A stretch of 64,000 nt of DNA from Pseudoxanthomonas sp. CF385 (GCF_900104255.1 NZ_FNKZ01000003.1:186001-250000); one strand, 5' to 3'; positions 8,061 through 18,846 are shown, counted from the first letter of the stretch. Made by a program: numbers and translations. The notes: generated by a model from the letters alone, not told the origin.

Positions 8061-10271
8061 ATGTTCAAGCACCTCAACATCGGCAAACGCTTGGCCATCG
8101 GCTTCGCCGTCCTCGTCCTGCTCATCGTGGCCACCGGCGTTTTTTCCGCGCTGCGGATGGGCGCGGCGCAGGACGTGGTGCTGGACATCACGAAGAAGGA
8201 AGTCCCGGCCATCCGCGACCTGGGTCGCATGGCCACGATGCTGGCCGAGTACCGCGTCAGCGAGCGCGGCCTGGTCGCCGGCTACGAAGACCCGGAGAAG
8301 GTCGCCGAATACACGGGCGAACTGATCGCGGGCGGCAAGGCCTTCGACGAGCTTGCCAAGGCGTATGGCGCCGGCCTTGCCGACAAGCAGGACCAGGCAC
8401 TGCACCAGGAGATGATGGCGAAATCCGCGCTGTACTTCGATAACAGCCGCCGGCTGATCGAGTCGGTCAAGGTCGGCGACCTGACGCCCGCCAGTGCCGC
8501 CGGCGACCTGCGTCAGGCCACAGCCGATGCCGTCGCGCGGATGCTGGACACGAAAATGAAGGTGCTTGACGAAGCGGTCGCCGCCCAAGAGGCCGGCTAC
8601 AGCACCAACATCAAGGCCATCGGCGTGCTGGTGGTGGTGGCGATGCTGTTGGCCATCGCGGCCGCGGTCCTCATCACGCGTTCGATCGTGCGGCCGATGG
8701 CCGAGGTCACGAGCGTCGCAGACGCCGTGGCGCGTGGCCAGCTTGATCGCGAGATCATCATCGATGACCGCAGCGAGACCGGCAAACTGCTGGGCTCCAT
8801 GCAACGCATGCAGACGCAGGTCAAGTCGGTCATCGCCGCGCTCGCCGAGATGAGCCGCCGCCATGACGAAGGCCAGATCAGCTTCCGCATCGACGACAGC
8901 ACGTTCCCCGGCGACTACGGCCGCATGGTCCGCGATACCAATGCGCTGGTCGCGTCGCACATCGCGGTGAAGATGCGCCTGGCGGAGGTCATGCAGCGCT
9001 ACTCGATCGGCGACCTGTCGGTGGACATGGACCGACTGCCCGGCGAGAAGGCGGTGCTGACCGAAACGATGGACGCGACCAAGGCCAGCCTGTCGGCGAT
9101 CAACGCCGAGATCAAGCGCCTGGCGCATGCAGCCTCCTCCGGCGACTTCAGCCAGCGCGGCGACGTGGACAAGTACCAGTACGACTTCCGCGACATGGTC
9201 GCCGGCCTGAACCATCTGATGGAAACGACCGACAAGAACCTCGCCGAAGTGTCCGAGTTGCTGCAGGCCATCGCCCGCGGCGACCTGACCGCGCGGATGG
9301 AAGGCGACTTCCACGGCGTGTTCGCCACCATGCGCGACGACGCCAACGCCACCGTCGGCCAGCTGACCGAGATCGTGGGCGGCATCCAGATGGCGTCGCT
9401 GAGCATCAACACCGCCGCCGGCGAAATCGCCGCCGGCAACAACGACCTCTCGCGCCGCACCGAACAGCAGGCCGCCAACCTGGAAGAGACCGCTGCCTCG
9501 ATGGAGGAACTGACCTCCACCGTGCGCCAGAACGCCGAGTCGGCCCGCCAGGCCAATCAGCTGGCCATCGGCGCGGCGTCGGTCGCTTCGCAAGGTGGCG
9601 AGGTCGTCGGCAAGGTGGTCTCCACCATGACCGACATCGAACAGTCCTCCAAGAAGATCGCCGAGATCATCTCGGTCATCGACGGCATCGCCTTCCAGAC
9701 CAACATCCTGGCGCTGAACGCCGCGGTCGAAGCCGCGCGTGCCGGTGAGCAGGGCCGCGGCTTCGCCGTGGTCGCCTCGGAAGTGCGGACGCTGGCCCAG
9801 CGCTCGGCCAGTGCGGCCAAGGAGATCAAGGGCCTGATCGAGACCTCGGTGGAGAAGGTGGCCGATGGTTCGGCCCTGGTGAACCAGGCCGGCGCCACCA
9901 TGGGCGAGATTGTCGCCTCGGTGCAGCGCGTGACCGACATCATGGCCGAGATCTCCGCCGCGTCGCAGGAGCAGTCAGCCGGCATCGAACAGGTCAACCA
10001 GACCATCACCCAGATGGACGAAGCCACCCAGCAGAACGCGGCGCTGGTGGAAGAAGCCACCGCGGCCGCCCGCAGCATGGAAGAACAGGCCCAGGCCCTG
10101 ACCGAGTCGGTGTCGGTGTTCAAGCTGCAGGCCTCGGTCAGCGCCCCGGTGCGCCAGGCCATCGCCCAGGCGGCGGCACCGAAGCCGGCCGCGCCCAAGG
10201 CCGTGGTCCGCAAGCCGGCCCCGCGCAAGCCCGAACCGGCCTTCGCCGAGGGCGACTGGCAGGAGTTCTGA
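8061..10271 (+). CDS. Methyl-accepting chemotaxis protein (receptor 1) with poly-HAMP region
   Basis: A 736-aa chemoreceptor. A first membrane helix (about 13-33) is followed by a ~150-residue periplasmic region and a second helix near 190-212. Then come an extended HAMP-like stretch (about 213-460) with repeated HAMP-type units ([34 protein letters not shown]) and a long signalling hairpin whose tip contains [20 protein letters not shown]. The C terminus ends in DWQEF, resembling the NWETF pentapeptide that tethers CheR/CheB to E. coli receptors. The ligand is unknown. It closely resembles receptor 2 (13715-15940) from the HAMP region onward. It has its own sigma-28 promoter and a terminator-like hairpin downstream. 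Confidence 0.95.
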   Translation: MFKHLNIGKRLAIGFAVLVLLIVATGVFSALRMGAAQDVVLDITKKEVPAIRDLGRMATMLAEYRVSERGLVAGYEDPEKVAEYTGELIAGGKAFDELAKAYGAGLADKQDQALHQEMMAKSALYFDNSRRLIESVKVGDLTPASAAGDLRQATADAVARMLDTKMKVLDEAVAAQEAGYSTNIKAIGVLVVVAMLLAIAAAVLITRSIVRPMAEVTSVADAVARGQLDREIIIDDRSETGKLLGSMQRMQTQVKSVIAALAEMSRRHDEGQISFRIDDSTFPGDYGRMVRDTNALVASHIAVKMRLAEVMQRYSIGDLSVDMDRLPGEKAVLTETMDATKASLSAINAEIKRLAHAASSGDFSQRGDVDKYQYDFRDMVAGLNHLMETTDKNLAEVSELLQAIARGDLTARMEGDFHGVFATMRDDANATVGQLTEIVGGIQMASLSINTAAGEIAAGNNDLSRRTEQQAANLEETAASMEELTSTVRQNAESARQANQLAIGAASVASQGGEVVGKVVSTMTDIEQSSKKIAEIISVIDGIAFQTNILALNAAVEAARAGEQGRGFAVVASEVRTLAQRSASAAKEIKGLIETSVEKVADGSALVNQAGATMGEIVASVQRVTDIMAEISAASQEQSAGIEQVNQTITQMDEATQQNAALVEEATAAARSMEEQAQALTESVSVFKLQASVSAPVRQAIAQAAAPKPAAPKAVVRKPAPRKPEPAFAEGDWQEF

Positions 10272-10278
10272 GCCCGTC

Positions 10279-10308
10279 GGCGTGGCCACGGCATCCCGTG
10301 GCCACGCC
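10279..10308. terminator. Strong hairpin after receptor 1
   Basis: GGCGTGGCCACGG, loop CATC, CCGTGGCCACGCC: a perfect 13-bp stem starting 8 nt after the stop. It lacks a T tract but is very stable. It separates receptor 1 from the promoter at 10326. Confidence 0.6.
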
Positions 10309-10325
10309 GCGTCCTGTGACCGCCT

Positions 10326-10352
10326 TCAAGTAACGCCATCCCCGGCCGATAT
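10326..10352 (+). promoter_or_regulatory. Sigma-28 promoter for the PAS-GGDEF-EAL gene
   Basis: TCAAGTAA, 11 nt, GCCGATAT, 87 nt before the ATG at 10440. It places a c-di-GMP enzyme in the flagellar regulon. Confidence 0.75.
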
Positions 10353-10439
10353 GTCACCAGAAGGCACTCTTCCCTGGCCCCCGATGATCGTCGCAGTCCC
10401 CACTACCGCCGACGCCAGCCCCACCCGCAAGGACATGCC

Positions 10440-13061
10440 ATGCTCCGTCGCACGCTGACGTCGCTGACATCGTTGCGCGAGGCGCCCACGCCCCCTGCGG
10501 AAGCACCGCAGGGCAGCCTGTGGCAGGTGCTCGAGCAGTCGGTGGACGCCGCGTTCGTCATCGACGGGCGCCATCGGGTGGTCCTGTTCAATCCGGCGGC
10601 CGAGGCGCTCTGGCGCTGCCGGCGCGAAGACGTCCACGGCACCTCGTTCACGCGCCTGCTGTCCAGCCCGCAGGTGGATGCCAGCGCGGCACCGGAGGCT
10701 ACGCTGGCCCAGCTGATGGGCAGCCACCGCGACGCGATGATCCGCCGTCCCGACGGCAGCGAAAGCGCGTGCTCGGTCTCGATGTCGAAGATGGTGGTCG
10801 ACCAGCAGGTCTTCCATACCGCCTTCGTGCGCGACACCAGCGACCAGCAACGCCAGCTCGAGCGCCTGCGCCAGCTGTCCATCGTGGTGGACAAGAGCGA
10901 CAACGCGATCTTCGTCAGCTCGCCCGACCGCGAGGTCGTCTACGTCAACAGCGGCTTTACCCGCATGCTCGGCTACCGGCTGGAAGAGCTGCGCGGCATC
11001 CGGCCCGCGGAGCTGCTGTCCGGGCCGCATACGGACGGCACGCTGGACGAGCGCATCAGCCGCGCGATGTCCGCCGGCGAGGGCCTCCAGACCGAAGTGC
11101 TGCTGTACACCAAGGCAGGCCGGCCGTTGTGGCTCTCGGCGGCGATCAATCCCGTCCACGACGAGGACGGATCCCTGCTCGGCCTGGTGAGCGTGCTCAG
11201 CGACATCACCCAGACCAAGATGCACCAGGTGCTGCACAACAAGGTGCTGGACGCGCTGGTGCACGAATGGAGCGTCGCCGACGTGATGACGCTGATCTGC
11301 CGCGAGGTGGAGCACATCGCTCCCGAGCTGGTAGTCTCCATCATCACCGTCGACAACGAAGGGCTGATGCACGCCCTCGCCTCGCCCAGCCTGCCCGAGG
11401 CCTGGGCGCGCAAGATCGACGGCATGGCGATCGGCCCGCGCGCGGGCATCTGCGGCGCCGCCGCCTGGCGCGGACGCACGGTGCTGGTGAAGGACATCGC
11501 CAGCGATCCGCTGTGCGCCAACACGCGCCACCTGACCACTCCGCTCGGCCTGCGCGCGTGCTGGACGCACCCGATCAAGTCGAGCAGCGGGCGCGTGCTC
11601 GGCACGCTGTCGTTCTACTACCGCGAGAACCGGGGACCGGACGAACTCCACGAGCGCCTGGCCGATACCTGCCTGCACCTGTGCTCGCTGACGCTGGAAC
11701 GCGAACAGACCAACGAACGCGTCCACCAGCTCGCGTTCTACGACACCCTGACCGGCCTGCCGAACCGCATCATGTTCAGCGCCAAGGCGGAACAGGCGCT
11801 GGCCAACGTCGCCCAGGCCAACGGTACGGCGGCGGTGCTCTTCATCGATCTTGACCGCTTCAAGCGGGTGAACGATGCCCAGGGCCATTCCGCCGGCGAC
11901 GGCCTGCTGCGCGATGTCGCCGCGCGCCTGAGCGAGGAGCTCGGCGGGGTGAACATCGTCGGTCGCCAGGCGGGCGACGAGTTCGTCGCCGTACTGCCCA
12001 TGTGCAGCGCGGAGCAGGCCGGCAGCGTGGCCGAACGCCTGCTCGGCGCCGTGGCCGCGCCGACCGCGGCCGGCCTGATGACCCTGCATCCCAGCGCCAG
12101 CATCGGCGTGGCAATGTTCCCCGACGATGGCCGCGACATCGACCTGCTGGTCCGCCACGCCGACATGGCGATGTACCGCGCGAAGAGCGACGGTGGCGGC
12201 GGCTTCCGCTTCTTCAGCGTGGACATGAACCGCATCGCGCAGGAGCGCGTGTCGCTGGAAACCGCCTTGCGCGAGGCCCTGCGCCTGGACCAGCTGCAGT
12301 TGCAGTACCAGCCGCAGGTCGGCGGCTGCGACGGCCGCCAGCTCTACGGCGTCGAAGCCCTGCTCCGCTGGCATCACCCGGACCTGGGCGTGATCCCGCC
12401 GTCGCGTTTCGTGCCCGTGGCCGAGGAATGCGGCCTGATCGCCGACCTCAGCCTCTGGGTGCTGCGCCAGGCGTGCGCGCAGATGGCGGAGTGGCGCCGG
12501 CGCGGCGTGGACATCCCGCGCGTGTCGATCAACGTCTCCGCGATCAACTTCCGCGACCCGCAGCTGTCGCTGCAGATTTCCGGGCTGCTCGACGAGCACG
12601 GACTGGAACCGCATCACCTGACGCTGGAGATCACCGAAAGCGTCATGCTGGATCCCGACCCGGACGTGCTCGAGAACATCGAAGCGATCTACGTGCTGGG
12701 CGTGCGCCTGTCGCTGGATGATTTCGGCACCGGCTACTCGAGTCTCAGCCACCTGCATCGCCTGCCGATCAGCGAACTCAAGCTCGACCAGAGCTTCGTT
12801 CGCGACATCGACACGAGCGCCATTGCACGCACGCTGACCACCTCCGTGCTGCGGATCGGTGAGAGCCTGGGCATGAAGGTCGTCGCCGAAGGCGTGGAAA
12901 CCGAGTCCCAGCACCGCTTCCTGACCGAGCAGCGCTTCCCCGTGCTGCAGGGATACCTGTTCTCGCCGCCGCTCCCGCCGGCACCGCTCGAGGAATGGCT
13001 GCTGGCGCAGCAGTACACCGCCGTGCGCGAAGGGACCGCCGACGCCATCGCGGCCGCCTGA
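10440..13061 (+). CDS. PAS-PAS-GAF-GGDEF-EAL c-di-GMP signalling protein
   Basis: An 873-aa cytoplasmic protein with no membrane helix. Domains: PAS 1 (about 25-140), PAS 2 (about 145-260), GAF (about 275-425), GGDEF (about 435-600) and EAL (about 610-860). The GGDEF site reads AGDEF, which may retain diguanylate cyclase or GTP-binding activity. The EAL site looks complete (GVEALLRW, LEITES, LDDFGTGYSSL, KLDQSFV, EGVETE), so phosphodiesterase activity is expected. The domain order equals that of the E. coli oxygen sensor DosP, and a His and a Met lie in the matching part of PAS 1, but haem binding is unproven. A sigma-28 promoter precedes it, suggesting that it lowers c-di-GMP when flagella are made. 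Confidence 0.9.
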   Translation: MLRRTLTSLTSLREAPTPPAEAPQGSLWQVLEQSVDAAFVIDGRHRVVLFNPAAEALWRCRREDVHGTSFTRLLSSPQVDASAAPEATLAQLMGSHRDAMIRRPDGSESACSVSMSKMVVDQQVFHTAFVRDTSDQQRQLERLRQLSIVVDKSDNAIFVSSPDREVVYVNSGFTRMLGYRLEELRGIRPAELLSGPHTDGTLDERISRAMSAGEGLQTEVLLYTKAGRPLWLSAAINPVHDEDGSLLGLVSVLSDITQTKMHQVLHNKVLDALVHEWSVADVMTLICREVEHIAPELVVSIITVDNEGLMHALASPSLPEAWARKIDGMAIGPRAGICGAAAWRGRTVLVKDIASDPLCANTRHLTTPLGLRACWTHPIKSSSGRVLGTLSFYYRENRGPDELHERLADTCLHLCSLTLEREQTNERVHQLAFYDTLTGLPNRIMFSAKAEQALANVAQANGTAAVLFIDLDRFKRVNDAQGHSAGDGLLRDVAARLSEELGGVNIVGRQAGDEFVAVLPMCSAEQAGSVAERLLGAVAAPTAAGLMTLHPSASIGVAMFPDDGRDIDLLVRHADMAMYRAKSDGGGGFRFFSVDMNRIAQERVSLETALREALRLDQLQLQYQPQVGGCDGRQLYGVEALLRWHHPDLGVIPPSRFVPVAEECGLIADLSLWVLRQACAQMAEWRRRGVDIPRVSINVSAINFRDPQLSLQISGLLDEHGLEPHHLTLEITESVMLDPDPDVLENIEAIYVLGVRLSLDDFGTGYSSLSHLHRLPISELKLDQSFVRDIDTSAIARTLTTSVLRIGESLGMKVVAEGVETESQHRFLTEQRFPVLQGYLFSPPLPPAPLEEWLLAQQYTAVREGTADAIAAA

Positions 13062-13144
13062 GCCGGCGCGCCCGCCGCGCCAGCGGAAGTGTGACGGGCT
13101 TCGCAGTCGCACCCTCCGCTGCCCCCCCCTCGCGAAAAGCCGTC

Positions 13145-13171
13145 TCAAGTTCGCGCCGGCCGTGCCGATCT
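13145..13171 (+). promoter_or_regulatory. Sigma-28 promoter for the OB-fold gene (and perhaps receptor 2)
   Basis: TCAAGTTC, 11 nt, GCCGATCT, 47 nt before the ATG at 13219. No separate sigma-28 motif is seen before receptor 2 at 13715, so readthrough may express it. Confidence 0.7.
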
Positions 13172-13218
13172 CAAGCCGTGAGCTCTTACCTCCCTTCTGT
13201 CCCTCCGGAGACATCGAA

Positions 13219-13623
13219 ATGAAAATCGCATCCGCCCTCACCGTGTCCATCGTCGTCGTCGGTGCCGCCCTGTTGATGCCGGCCTCTCCGGCCAACAGCC
13301 AGTCGCAGATCGACAATGCGATCCCGGCGGACATGGCCACCCGCTTCACCGGCAAGAGCGGCACCGTCTGCGGCAAGGTCGGCAAGGCGCGCTTCGCCGA
13401 GAACACCGAAGGCACCCCGACCTTCCTGTACATGGGCGGCAGCTTCCCGCGCCACACCTTCACCGCGCGCATCCCGGGCGACGCCCGCGCCAAGTTCAAG
13501 CCGGCGCCGGAAGAGCTCGAGGGCAAGGACGTGTGCGTGATCGGCACGATCGAGCGCGACAGCTCGCGCGCTGAAATCGTCGTCAATTCGCCGTCCAACC
13601 TGAAGCTGGCCACGATCCGCTGA
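13219..13623 (+). CDS. Small exported OB-fold protein in the chemotaxis cluster
   Basis: A 134-aa protein with a hydrophobic signal sequence (about 1-25, ending near PASPANS). The mature part of about 105 residues shows the strand pattern of a nucleic-acid-type OB fold: [15 protein letters not shown], a [10 protein letters not shown] strand, [10 protein letters not shown], then [11 protein letters not shown] and [14 protein letters not shown]. Two cysteines (in TVCGKV and DVCVIG) could form a disulfide in the periplasm. Such domains can bind DNA or act as a binding scaffold; no catalytic residues are evident. The start is supported by a GGAG ribosome site 8 nt upstream. It sits between two signalling genes with its own sigma-28 promoter, so a motility-linked role is inferred, not known. 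Confidence 0.7.
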   Translation: MKIASALTVSIVVVGAALLMPASPANSQSQIDNAIPADMATRFTGKSGTVCGKVGKARFAENTEGTPTFLYMGGSFPRHTFTARIPGDARAKFKPAPEELEGKDVCVIGTIERDSSRAEIVVNSPSNLKLATIR

Positions 13624-13633
13624 TCCGCTTCGC

Positions 13634-13656
13634 GGGCGGGGCACGCAGCCCCGCCC
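13634..13656. terminator. Hairpin between the OB-fold gene and receptor 2
   Basis: GGGCGGGGC, loop ACGCA, GCCCCGCCC: a perfect 9-bp GC-rich stem without a T tract. It could attenuate rather than stop transcription into receptor 2. Confidence 0.45.
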
Positions 13657-13714
13657 TGACCTGGTCGCATCTGATGGCGGCGCGGCGCGCGCCCCGGTAA
13701 AGGAAAAGAATCCC

Positions 13715-15940
13715 ATGCAGCGGATCAAGAACCTCAAACTGACGACGAAGATGATGCTGGCGTTCGGCGTCGTGCTGGCGCTGATGCTGGTCCAGGGCGT
13801 GACGGCGTTCGTCGGCCTGAACTCTTTGAACCACGTCACCACCGAAGTGACCGGCAACGTCCTGCCCAGCGTGAAGGCGGCGGGCGACCTGCAGAGCATG
13901 CTGGGTGAGTACCGGACCAACTCGTACCGGCAGCATGTGCGCGCCAGCGACGCCGTGAAGGCCGAAGCGAAAGCACTCGCGGCCACGACGGAAAAGAAGA
14001 TCGGCCAGGCCATCAAGGACTACACGAAGCTGATCGAGAGCCCGCAGGAAAAGGCCGCCTACGACACGTTCGTCAAGGAATGGAAGGCGGCGCAGCAGTC
14101 CTATGCCGACGTGCAGGAAATGCTCGACCTCGGCCTGCCCGATGATGCCGTCGACACCTTCATCGGCGCCACGCGCGACCAGCACCGCAAGGCCACCGGC
14201 GCACTGACCACCCTCATCAACGTGGTCGACCAGCAGGCCAAGGCGGCCAGCGCCGACGCCGACAGCACCTTTACCGCCTCCAGCACGCTGATGATCGTCA
14301 TGCTGCTGGTCGGCATCGTGGGCGGCCTGGCCCTGGCCTGGTTCTTCGCCCGTGCGATCGCCAGCGCCGTCGGCGAAGCCGTGCGCGTGGCCAACGATGT
14401 GTCCGCCGGCAAGCTGGACGGCAAGATCGATACCAGCCGTCAGGACGAAGTCGGCCAGCTGCTCACCGCCATGCAGCGCATGCAGGGCCAGGTGCAGTCG
14501 GTCATCGCCGCGCAGAGCGAGATGGCCACGCGCCACGACGAAGGCCAGATCAGCTACCGCATGGACGACAGCGCCTTCCCGGGCGAATACGGCCGCATGG
14601 TGCGCGACACCAACGCGCTGGTCGCCTCGCACCTGCAGGCCATCGGCGATGCGCTGAAGATCATGCAGCGCTACTCCGTCGGCGACCTGAGCCAGGACAT
14701 GCCGAAGCTGCCCGGCGAGAAGGCCAACCTCACCGAGACGATGGACGCCACCAAGGCCAACCTGTCGGCCATCAACGCCGAGATCAAGCGCCTGGCGATG
14801 GCGGCCGCCTCGGGCGACTTCACCCAGCGCGGCGACGTGGACAAGTACCAGTTCGACTTCCGCGACATGATCGACGGCCTGAACCAGCTGATGGAGACCA
14901 CCGACGAGAACCTGGGCGAAGTGTCCGAACTGCTGCAGGCCATCGCCCGTGGCGACCTGACCGCGCGGATGGAAGGCGACTTCCACGGCGTATTCGCCAC
15001 CATGCGCGACGACGCCAACGCCACCGTCGCCCAGCTGACCGACATCGTCGGCCGTATCCAGGACGCCTCGACCTCCATCAACACCGCCGCCGGCGAGATC
15101 GCCTCCGGCAACTCCGACCTGTCGCGTCGCACCGAGCAGCAGGCCGCCAACCTGGAAGAAACCGCCGCCTCGATGGAGGAACTCACCTCCACCGTGCGCC
15201 AGAACGCCGAATCGGCCCGCCAGGCCAATCAGCTGGCCATCGGTGCCGCCGGTGTCGCCTCGCAGGGCGGTGAAGTGGTCGGCAAGGTCGTCACGACGAT
15301 GCGCGACATCGAGCATTCGTCGAAGAAGATTTCCGACATCATCTCGGTCATCGACGGCATCGCCTTCCAGACCAACATCCTGGCGCTGAACGCCGCGGTG
15401 GAAGCCGCCCGTGCCGGTGAGCAGGGTCGCGGCTTCGCCGTGGTCGCCTCGGAAGTGCGCACCCTGGCCCAGCGTTCGGCCAATGCGGCCAAGGAGATCA
15501 AGGGCCTGATCGAGACCTCGGTGGACAAGGTCGCCGACGGTTCCAAGCTGGTGAACCAGGCCGGCGCCACGATGGGCGAGATCGTCGCCAGCGTGCAGCG
15601 CGTGACCGACATCATGGCCGAGATCTCCGCGGCCTCGCAGGAGCAGTCGGCCGGCATCGAACAGGTCAACCAGACCATCACCCAGATGGACGAGACGACC
15701 CAGCAGAACGCCGCGCTGGTGGAAGAAGCCTCCGCCGCCGCCCGCTCGATGGAAGAGCAGGCACTGGTGCTGTCCGAGTCCGTGTCGGTCTTCAAGCTGC
15801 ACCATGCGGTCGCGCCGGCCGCCGGCAAGCCCGCTGCGGCCGCCCGACCGGTGGTCGCCGCCGTCAAGCCTGCCGCGAAGGCCGCCCCGGCGACGCTGGA
15901 GCCGGCCTTGGCCGACGGCGACGACTGGCAGGAATTCTGA
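13715..15940 (+). CDS. Methyl-accepting chemotaxis protein (receptor 2) with poly-HAMP region
   Basis: A 741-aa chemoreceptor, a paralog of receptor 1. The N-terminal helix (about 11-31) and a ~155-residue periplasmic part, probably a four-helix bundle, differ from receptor 1, so the stimulus should differ. The second helix lies near 188-212. HAMP-type repeats and the signalling hairpin (tip [20 protein letters not shown]) are nearly identical to receptor 1, and the C terminus again ends in DWQEF after a flexible Ala/Pro linker. The DWQEF tail probably docks CheR, which is encoded next. It is followed by cheR-cheD-cheB in the same direction. Confidence 0.95.
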   Translation: MQRIKNLKLTTKMMLAFGVVLALMLVQGVTAFVGLNSLNHVTTEVTGNVLPSVKAAGDLQSMLGEYRTNSYRQHVRASDAVKAEAKALAATTEKKIGQAIKDYTKLIESPQEKAAYDTFVKEWKAAQQSYADVQEMLDLGLPDDAVDTFIGATRDQHRKATGALTTLINVVDQQAKAASADADSTFTASSTLMIVMLLVGIVGGLALAWFFARAIASAVGEAVRVANDVSAGKLDGKIDTSRQDEVGQLLTAMQRMQGQVQSVIAAQSEMATRHDEGQISYRMDDSAFPGEYGRMVRDTNALVASHLQAIGDALKIMQRYSVGDLSQDMPKLPGEKANLTETMDATKANLSAINAEIKRLAMAAASGDFTQRGDVDKYQFDFRDMIDGLNQLMETTDENLGEVSELLQAIARGDLTARMEGDFHGVFATMRDDANATVAQLTDIVGRIQDASTSINTAAGEIASGNSDLSRRTEQQAANLEETAASMEELTSTVRQNAESARQANQLAIGAAGVASQGGEVVGKVVTTMRDIEHSSKKISDIISVIDGIAFQTNILALNAAVEAARAGEQGRGFAVVASEVRTLAQRSANAAKEIKGLIETSVDKVADGSKLVNQAGATMGEIVASVQRVTDIMAEISAASQEQSAGIEQVNQTITQMDETTQQNAALVEEASAAARSMEEQALVLSESVSVFKLHHAVAPAAGKPAAAARPVVAAVKPAAKAAPATLEPALADGDDWQEF

Positions 15941-16046
15941 GGCACAGCGTTTGCATCACCCGTGGTCAGCAGCACCCCCGGTTCCCTGCCCGCGCGGCAG
16001 GGGATCGGCCATGGATCGGCCCTAGCCCCCTCGTCACGAGACCCCG

Positions 16047-16958
16047 ATGTCCGTCAGTACCCGCCTCCCTGCCCCGGCTGCCACGACCCGACGGACGACC
16101 ACCCTTCCCCCTCGTGAAGGTGAAGCGCCCAACGCCGCGCGCGATTTCGAGTTCGACGATCGCGATTTCCGTCGCGTCGTCGAGCTGATCCGCCAGCGCG
16201 CCGGCATCGCCCTCGCCGACGGCAAGCGCGACATGGTCTACGGCCGGCTTTCGCGGCGCCTGCGCGCCCTGGGCCTGCGGTCGTTCAAGGACTACCTGGA
16301 CCAGCTGGAGCGCGACGGCGGCGACGAATGGCAGGCGTTCACCAACGCCCTGACCACCAACCTCACCTCGTTCTATCGCGAACCGCACCACTTCGAACGC
16401 CTGCACGACGAACTGCGGCGACGCGCGCACGATGGCCCGATCAAGCTGTGGTCCTGCGCCTCGTCCACCGGCGAAGAGCCGTACTCGATGGCGATCACCG
16501 CCTGCGAAGCCTACGGCACACTGACACCGCCGGTCCGCATCCTCGCCACCGACGTCGACACCCAGGTGCTGGCCACCGGCGAACGCGGGGTCTATCCCGT
16601 CGAACGCATCGCCAGCCTCGATGCCGCCCTGAAAAAACGCTATTTCCAGCGCGGCACCGGTCCGAACGAAGGCTTCTGCCGCGTACATCCGGCACTGCGC
16701 CAGCTGATCGACTTCCGTCCGCTGAACCTGCTCGCTTCGCGCTACGAGGTGGCCGGGCCGTTCACGGCGGTGTTCTGCCGCAACGTGATGATCTATTTCG
16801 ACAAGCCGACCCAGCGCGCGATCCTGACGCGCCTGGTACCGCACCTGGCCGACGACGGCATGCTGTACACCGGCCATTCGGAGAACTACCTGCACGCGGC
16901 GGACATCATCCAGCCCTGCGGGCGCACGCTGTACCGGCGCGCGACGAGGTCGGCATGA
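16047..16958 (+). CDS. cheR: Chemoreceptor glutamate methyltransferase CheR
   Basis: A 303-aa SAM-dependent enzyme that methylates receptor glutamates during adaptation. An N-terminal helical CheR domain (about 35-90, [20 protein letters not shown]) precedes the methyltransferase fold, with the SAM-binding motif [15 protein letters not shown] near 133 and the CRNVMIYFD motif near 250. The first 30 residues are Pro/Arg/Thr-rich and not conserved. It overlaps cheD by 4 nt. The two DWQEF-ending receptors nearby are likely substrates or tethers. Confidence 0.95.
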   Translation: MSVSTRLPAPAATTRRTTTLPPREGEAPNAARDFEFDDRDFRRVVELIRQRAGIALADGKRDMVYGRLSRRLRALGLRSFKDYLDQLERDGGDEWQAFTNALTTNLTSFYREPHHFERLHDELRRRAHDGPIKLWSCASSTGEEPYSMAITACEAYGTLTPPVRILATDVDTQVLATGERGVYPVERIASLDAALKKRYFQRGTGPNEGFCRVHPALRQLIDFRPLNLLASRYEVAGPFTAVFCRNVMIYFDKPTQRAILTRLVPHLADDGMLYTGHSENYLHAADIIQPCGRTLYRRATRSA

Positions 16959-17557
16959 GCGCCGCCGCCGCCGCGATCGCCGAAGGCAGCGTGATGCGCT
17001 ATCACGATGCGCGCTTCAAGACCGAAGCCGCCAAGCTGCTGCCCACCCAGTACCTGGTGATCGACAACGACACCGCACTGGTCACCGTGCTCGGCTCGTG
17101 CGTGGCCGCCTGCATCCGCGACCCGCTGCTCAAGCTCGGCGGCATGAACCACTTCCTGCTGCCCGACGGCAACGTCGGCGATGGCGCCCCCGCGCGCTAC
17201 GGCAGCTATGCGATGGAACTGCTGATCAACGACCTGCTCAAGCGCGGCGCCGCGCGCAGCCGCCTGGAAGCCAAGGTCTTCGGCGGCGCCAACGTGCTGA
17301 AGGGCTTCACCAGCAACCCGGTGGGGACGCGCAACGCGGAGTTCGTGCGCCGCTACCTGGAAGCCGAACGCATCCCCGTCATCGCCGAAGACCTGCGCGG
17401 GATCCACCCGCGCAAGGTCTGGTACTTCCCCAACACCGGTCGCGCGGTCGTGCAGCGGTTGCCGCACGCCCACGACGCCGAGGTGCTGGCGGCCGAGTCG
17501 GCCGCCCGCGCCCGCCTGTCCAGGGCCCCCGTCACCGGAGGCGTGGAGCTGTTCTGA
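16955..17557 (+). CDS. cheD: Chemoreceptor glutamine deamidase CheD
   Basis: A 200-aa CheD that deamidates receptor glutamines to glutamate. The catalytic Cys is in [12 protein letters not shown] (about residue 50) and the catalytic His in GGMNHFLLP. The conserved FGGANVL motif follows near 110. The start overlaps the cheR stop (ATGA) and the stop shares a base with the cheB start (TGATG), so cheR-cheD-cheB is one translationally coupled unit. The protein ends in GGVELF, resembling the GTVELF tail of receptor 3. Confidence 0.95.
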   Translation: MSAAAAAIAEGSVMRYHDARFKTEAAKLLPTQYLVIDNDTALVTVLGSCVAACIRDPLLKLGGMNHFLLPDGNVGDGAPARYGSYAMELLINDLLKRGAARSRLEAKVFGGANVLKGFTSNPVGTRNAEFVRRYLEAERIPVIAEDLRGIHPRKVWYFPNTGRAVVQRLPHAHDAEVLAAESAARARLSRAPVTGGVELF

Positions 17558-18627
17558 TGAGTAGTGCCTCTCCTTGCCGCGTGCTGATCGTCGACGACTC
17601 GGCGGTCGTGCGCCAGATCCTGACCGAAATCCTGTCGCGCGACCCCGGCATCGAGGTCGTCGGCTCCGCCGCCGATCCCCTGCTAGCCCGCGACAAGATC
17701 AAGCGTCTCAATCCCGACGTGATGACGCTGGACGTGGAAATGCCGCGCATGGACGGTCTGGCGTTCCTCGAGAACGTCATGCGCCTGCGTCCGATGCCGG
17801 TGGTGATGATCTCCTCGCTGACCGAGCGCGGCGCCGACACGACATTGCAGGCGCTCGCCCTGGGCGCGGTGGATTTCGTGTCCAAGCCCAAGCTCGACGT
17901 CGCCAGTGGCCTGCAGGCCTACGGCGAAGAGATCATCGCCAAGGTCAAGGCCGCGTCGAAGGCGCGCGTGCGTCCGCTGGCCCGCACCAGCGCCCCGCGC
18001 GTGGGCCTGGACGCCGCGCTGCCGGCGCCGCCCGCCCTGCGCTTCCGCACCACCGACCGGCTGATCGCGATCGGCGCCTCCGCGGGCGGCACCGAAGCGC
18101 TGCGCGTGGTGCTGGAACAGATGCCCGCCGACGCACCCGCCATCGTCCTGACCCAGCACATCCCGGCCGGCTTCAGCCGCGCCTTCGCCGAGCGCCTGGA
18201 CCGCCATTCGGCGATGGCCGTGCGCGAAGCCAGCGACGGCGAGGCCATCCTGCCCGGCCATGCCTACCTGCCGCCCGGTGGCCAGCACATGCGGGTCATC
18301 CGCGACGGCGCCCGATGGCGCTGCCGCATCGACGACGGTCCGGCGGTCAACCGCCACAAACCTGCCGTCGACGTGCTGTTCCGATCCGTCGCCCAGAGTG
18401 CGGGTGGGAACGCGGTCGGCGCGATCCTCACCGGCATGGGCGACGACGGCGCGCGCGGCCTGCTCGAAATGAGCCAGGCAGGTGCGCCGACCCTGGTCCA
18501 GGACGAGGCCAGCAGCGTGGTCTGGGGCATGCCCGGCGCCGCGATGCGCCTGGGCGCCGCCAAGGAAGCCGTGCCGCTGGAACGCGTCGCCCAGCGCCTG
18601 CTGGACCTTGCCGCAGCGATCGCTTGA
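17557..18627 (+). CDS. cheB: Chemotaxis methylesterase/response regulator CheB
   Basis: A 356-aa two-domain protein. The receiver (1-120) has phosphoacceptor Asp59 ([13 protein letters not shown]) and a KPK lysine. The methylesterase domain (about 165-355) has the triad motifs [10 protein letters not shown] (Ser), TQHIPAGF (His) and GMGDDGARG (Asp). It removes receptor methyl groups when phosphorylated by CheA. It closes the cheR-cheD-cheB unit and is followed by a REP pair. Confidence 0.95.
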   Translation: MSSASPCRVLIVDDSAVVRQILTEILSRDPGIEVVGSAADPLLARDKIKRLNPDVMTLDVEMPRMDGLAFLENVMRLRPMPVVMISSLTERGADTTLQALALGAVDFVSKPKLDVASGLQAYGEEIIAKVKAASKARVRPLARTSAPRVGLDAALPAPPALRFRTTDRLIAIGASAGGTEALRVVLEQMPADAPAIVLTQHIPAGFSRAFAERLDRHSAMAVREASDGEAILPGHAYLPPGGQHMRVIRDGARWRCRIDDGPAVNRHKPAVDVLFRSVAQSAGGNAVGAILTGMGDDGARGLLEMSQAGAPTLVQDEASSVVWGMPGAAMRLGAAKEAVPLERVAQRLLDLAAAIA

Positions 18628-18642
18628 GCCTCAGAAAGCTTC

Positions 18643-18721
18643 CTGTGGGAGCGACGTCAGTCGCGATGACGGGACAAGGTTGCCTGAACGAAGAGCATCG
18701 CGCCTGACGTCGCTCCCACAG
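18643..18721. repeat. REP pair (family A)
   Basis: TGTGGGAGCGACGTCAGTCGCGA and its near-complement face each other across about 30 nt after cheB, forming a long potential stem-loop. It may act as a transcript end or protection element. Confidence 0.8.
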
Positions 18722-18790
18722 CGCGGGCGAAGGACGCGCCAACCTCCATCACAGTTCCTCGATCCGTCCGAAAACGCCGGGTTTTCCGCC

Positions 18791-18817
18791 TAAAGAGCCG
18801 TTGCCCACGGCCGATAC
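18791..18817 (+). promoter_or_regulatory. Sigma-28 promoter for receptor 3
   Basis: TAAAGAGC, 11 nt, GCCGATAC, 29 nt before the ATG at 18847. It is among the closest matches to consensus in the window. Confidence 0.8.
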
Positions 18818-18846
18818 TCCACAGTGAGCTTCATCAGAGAGCATCC

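Noticed and set aside
10326..13670. A 1,114-codon open frame on the minus strand across the PAS-GGDEF-EAL gene
   Set aside because: It is antisense to a clear multi-domain protein, its translation is His/Gln/Arg/Ala-rich without domains, and high GC third positions explain the lack of stops.
13583..15805. A 740-codon minus-strand frame opposite receptor 2
   Set aside because: It mirrors the receptor coding pattern, with low-complexity composition rich in Gly, His and Val.
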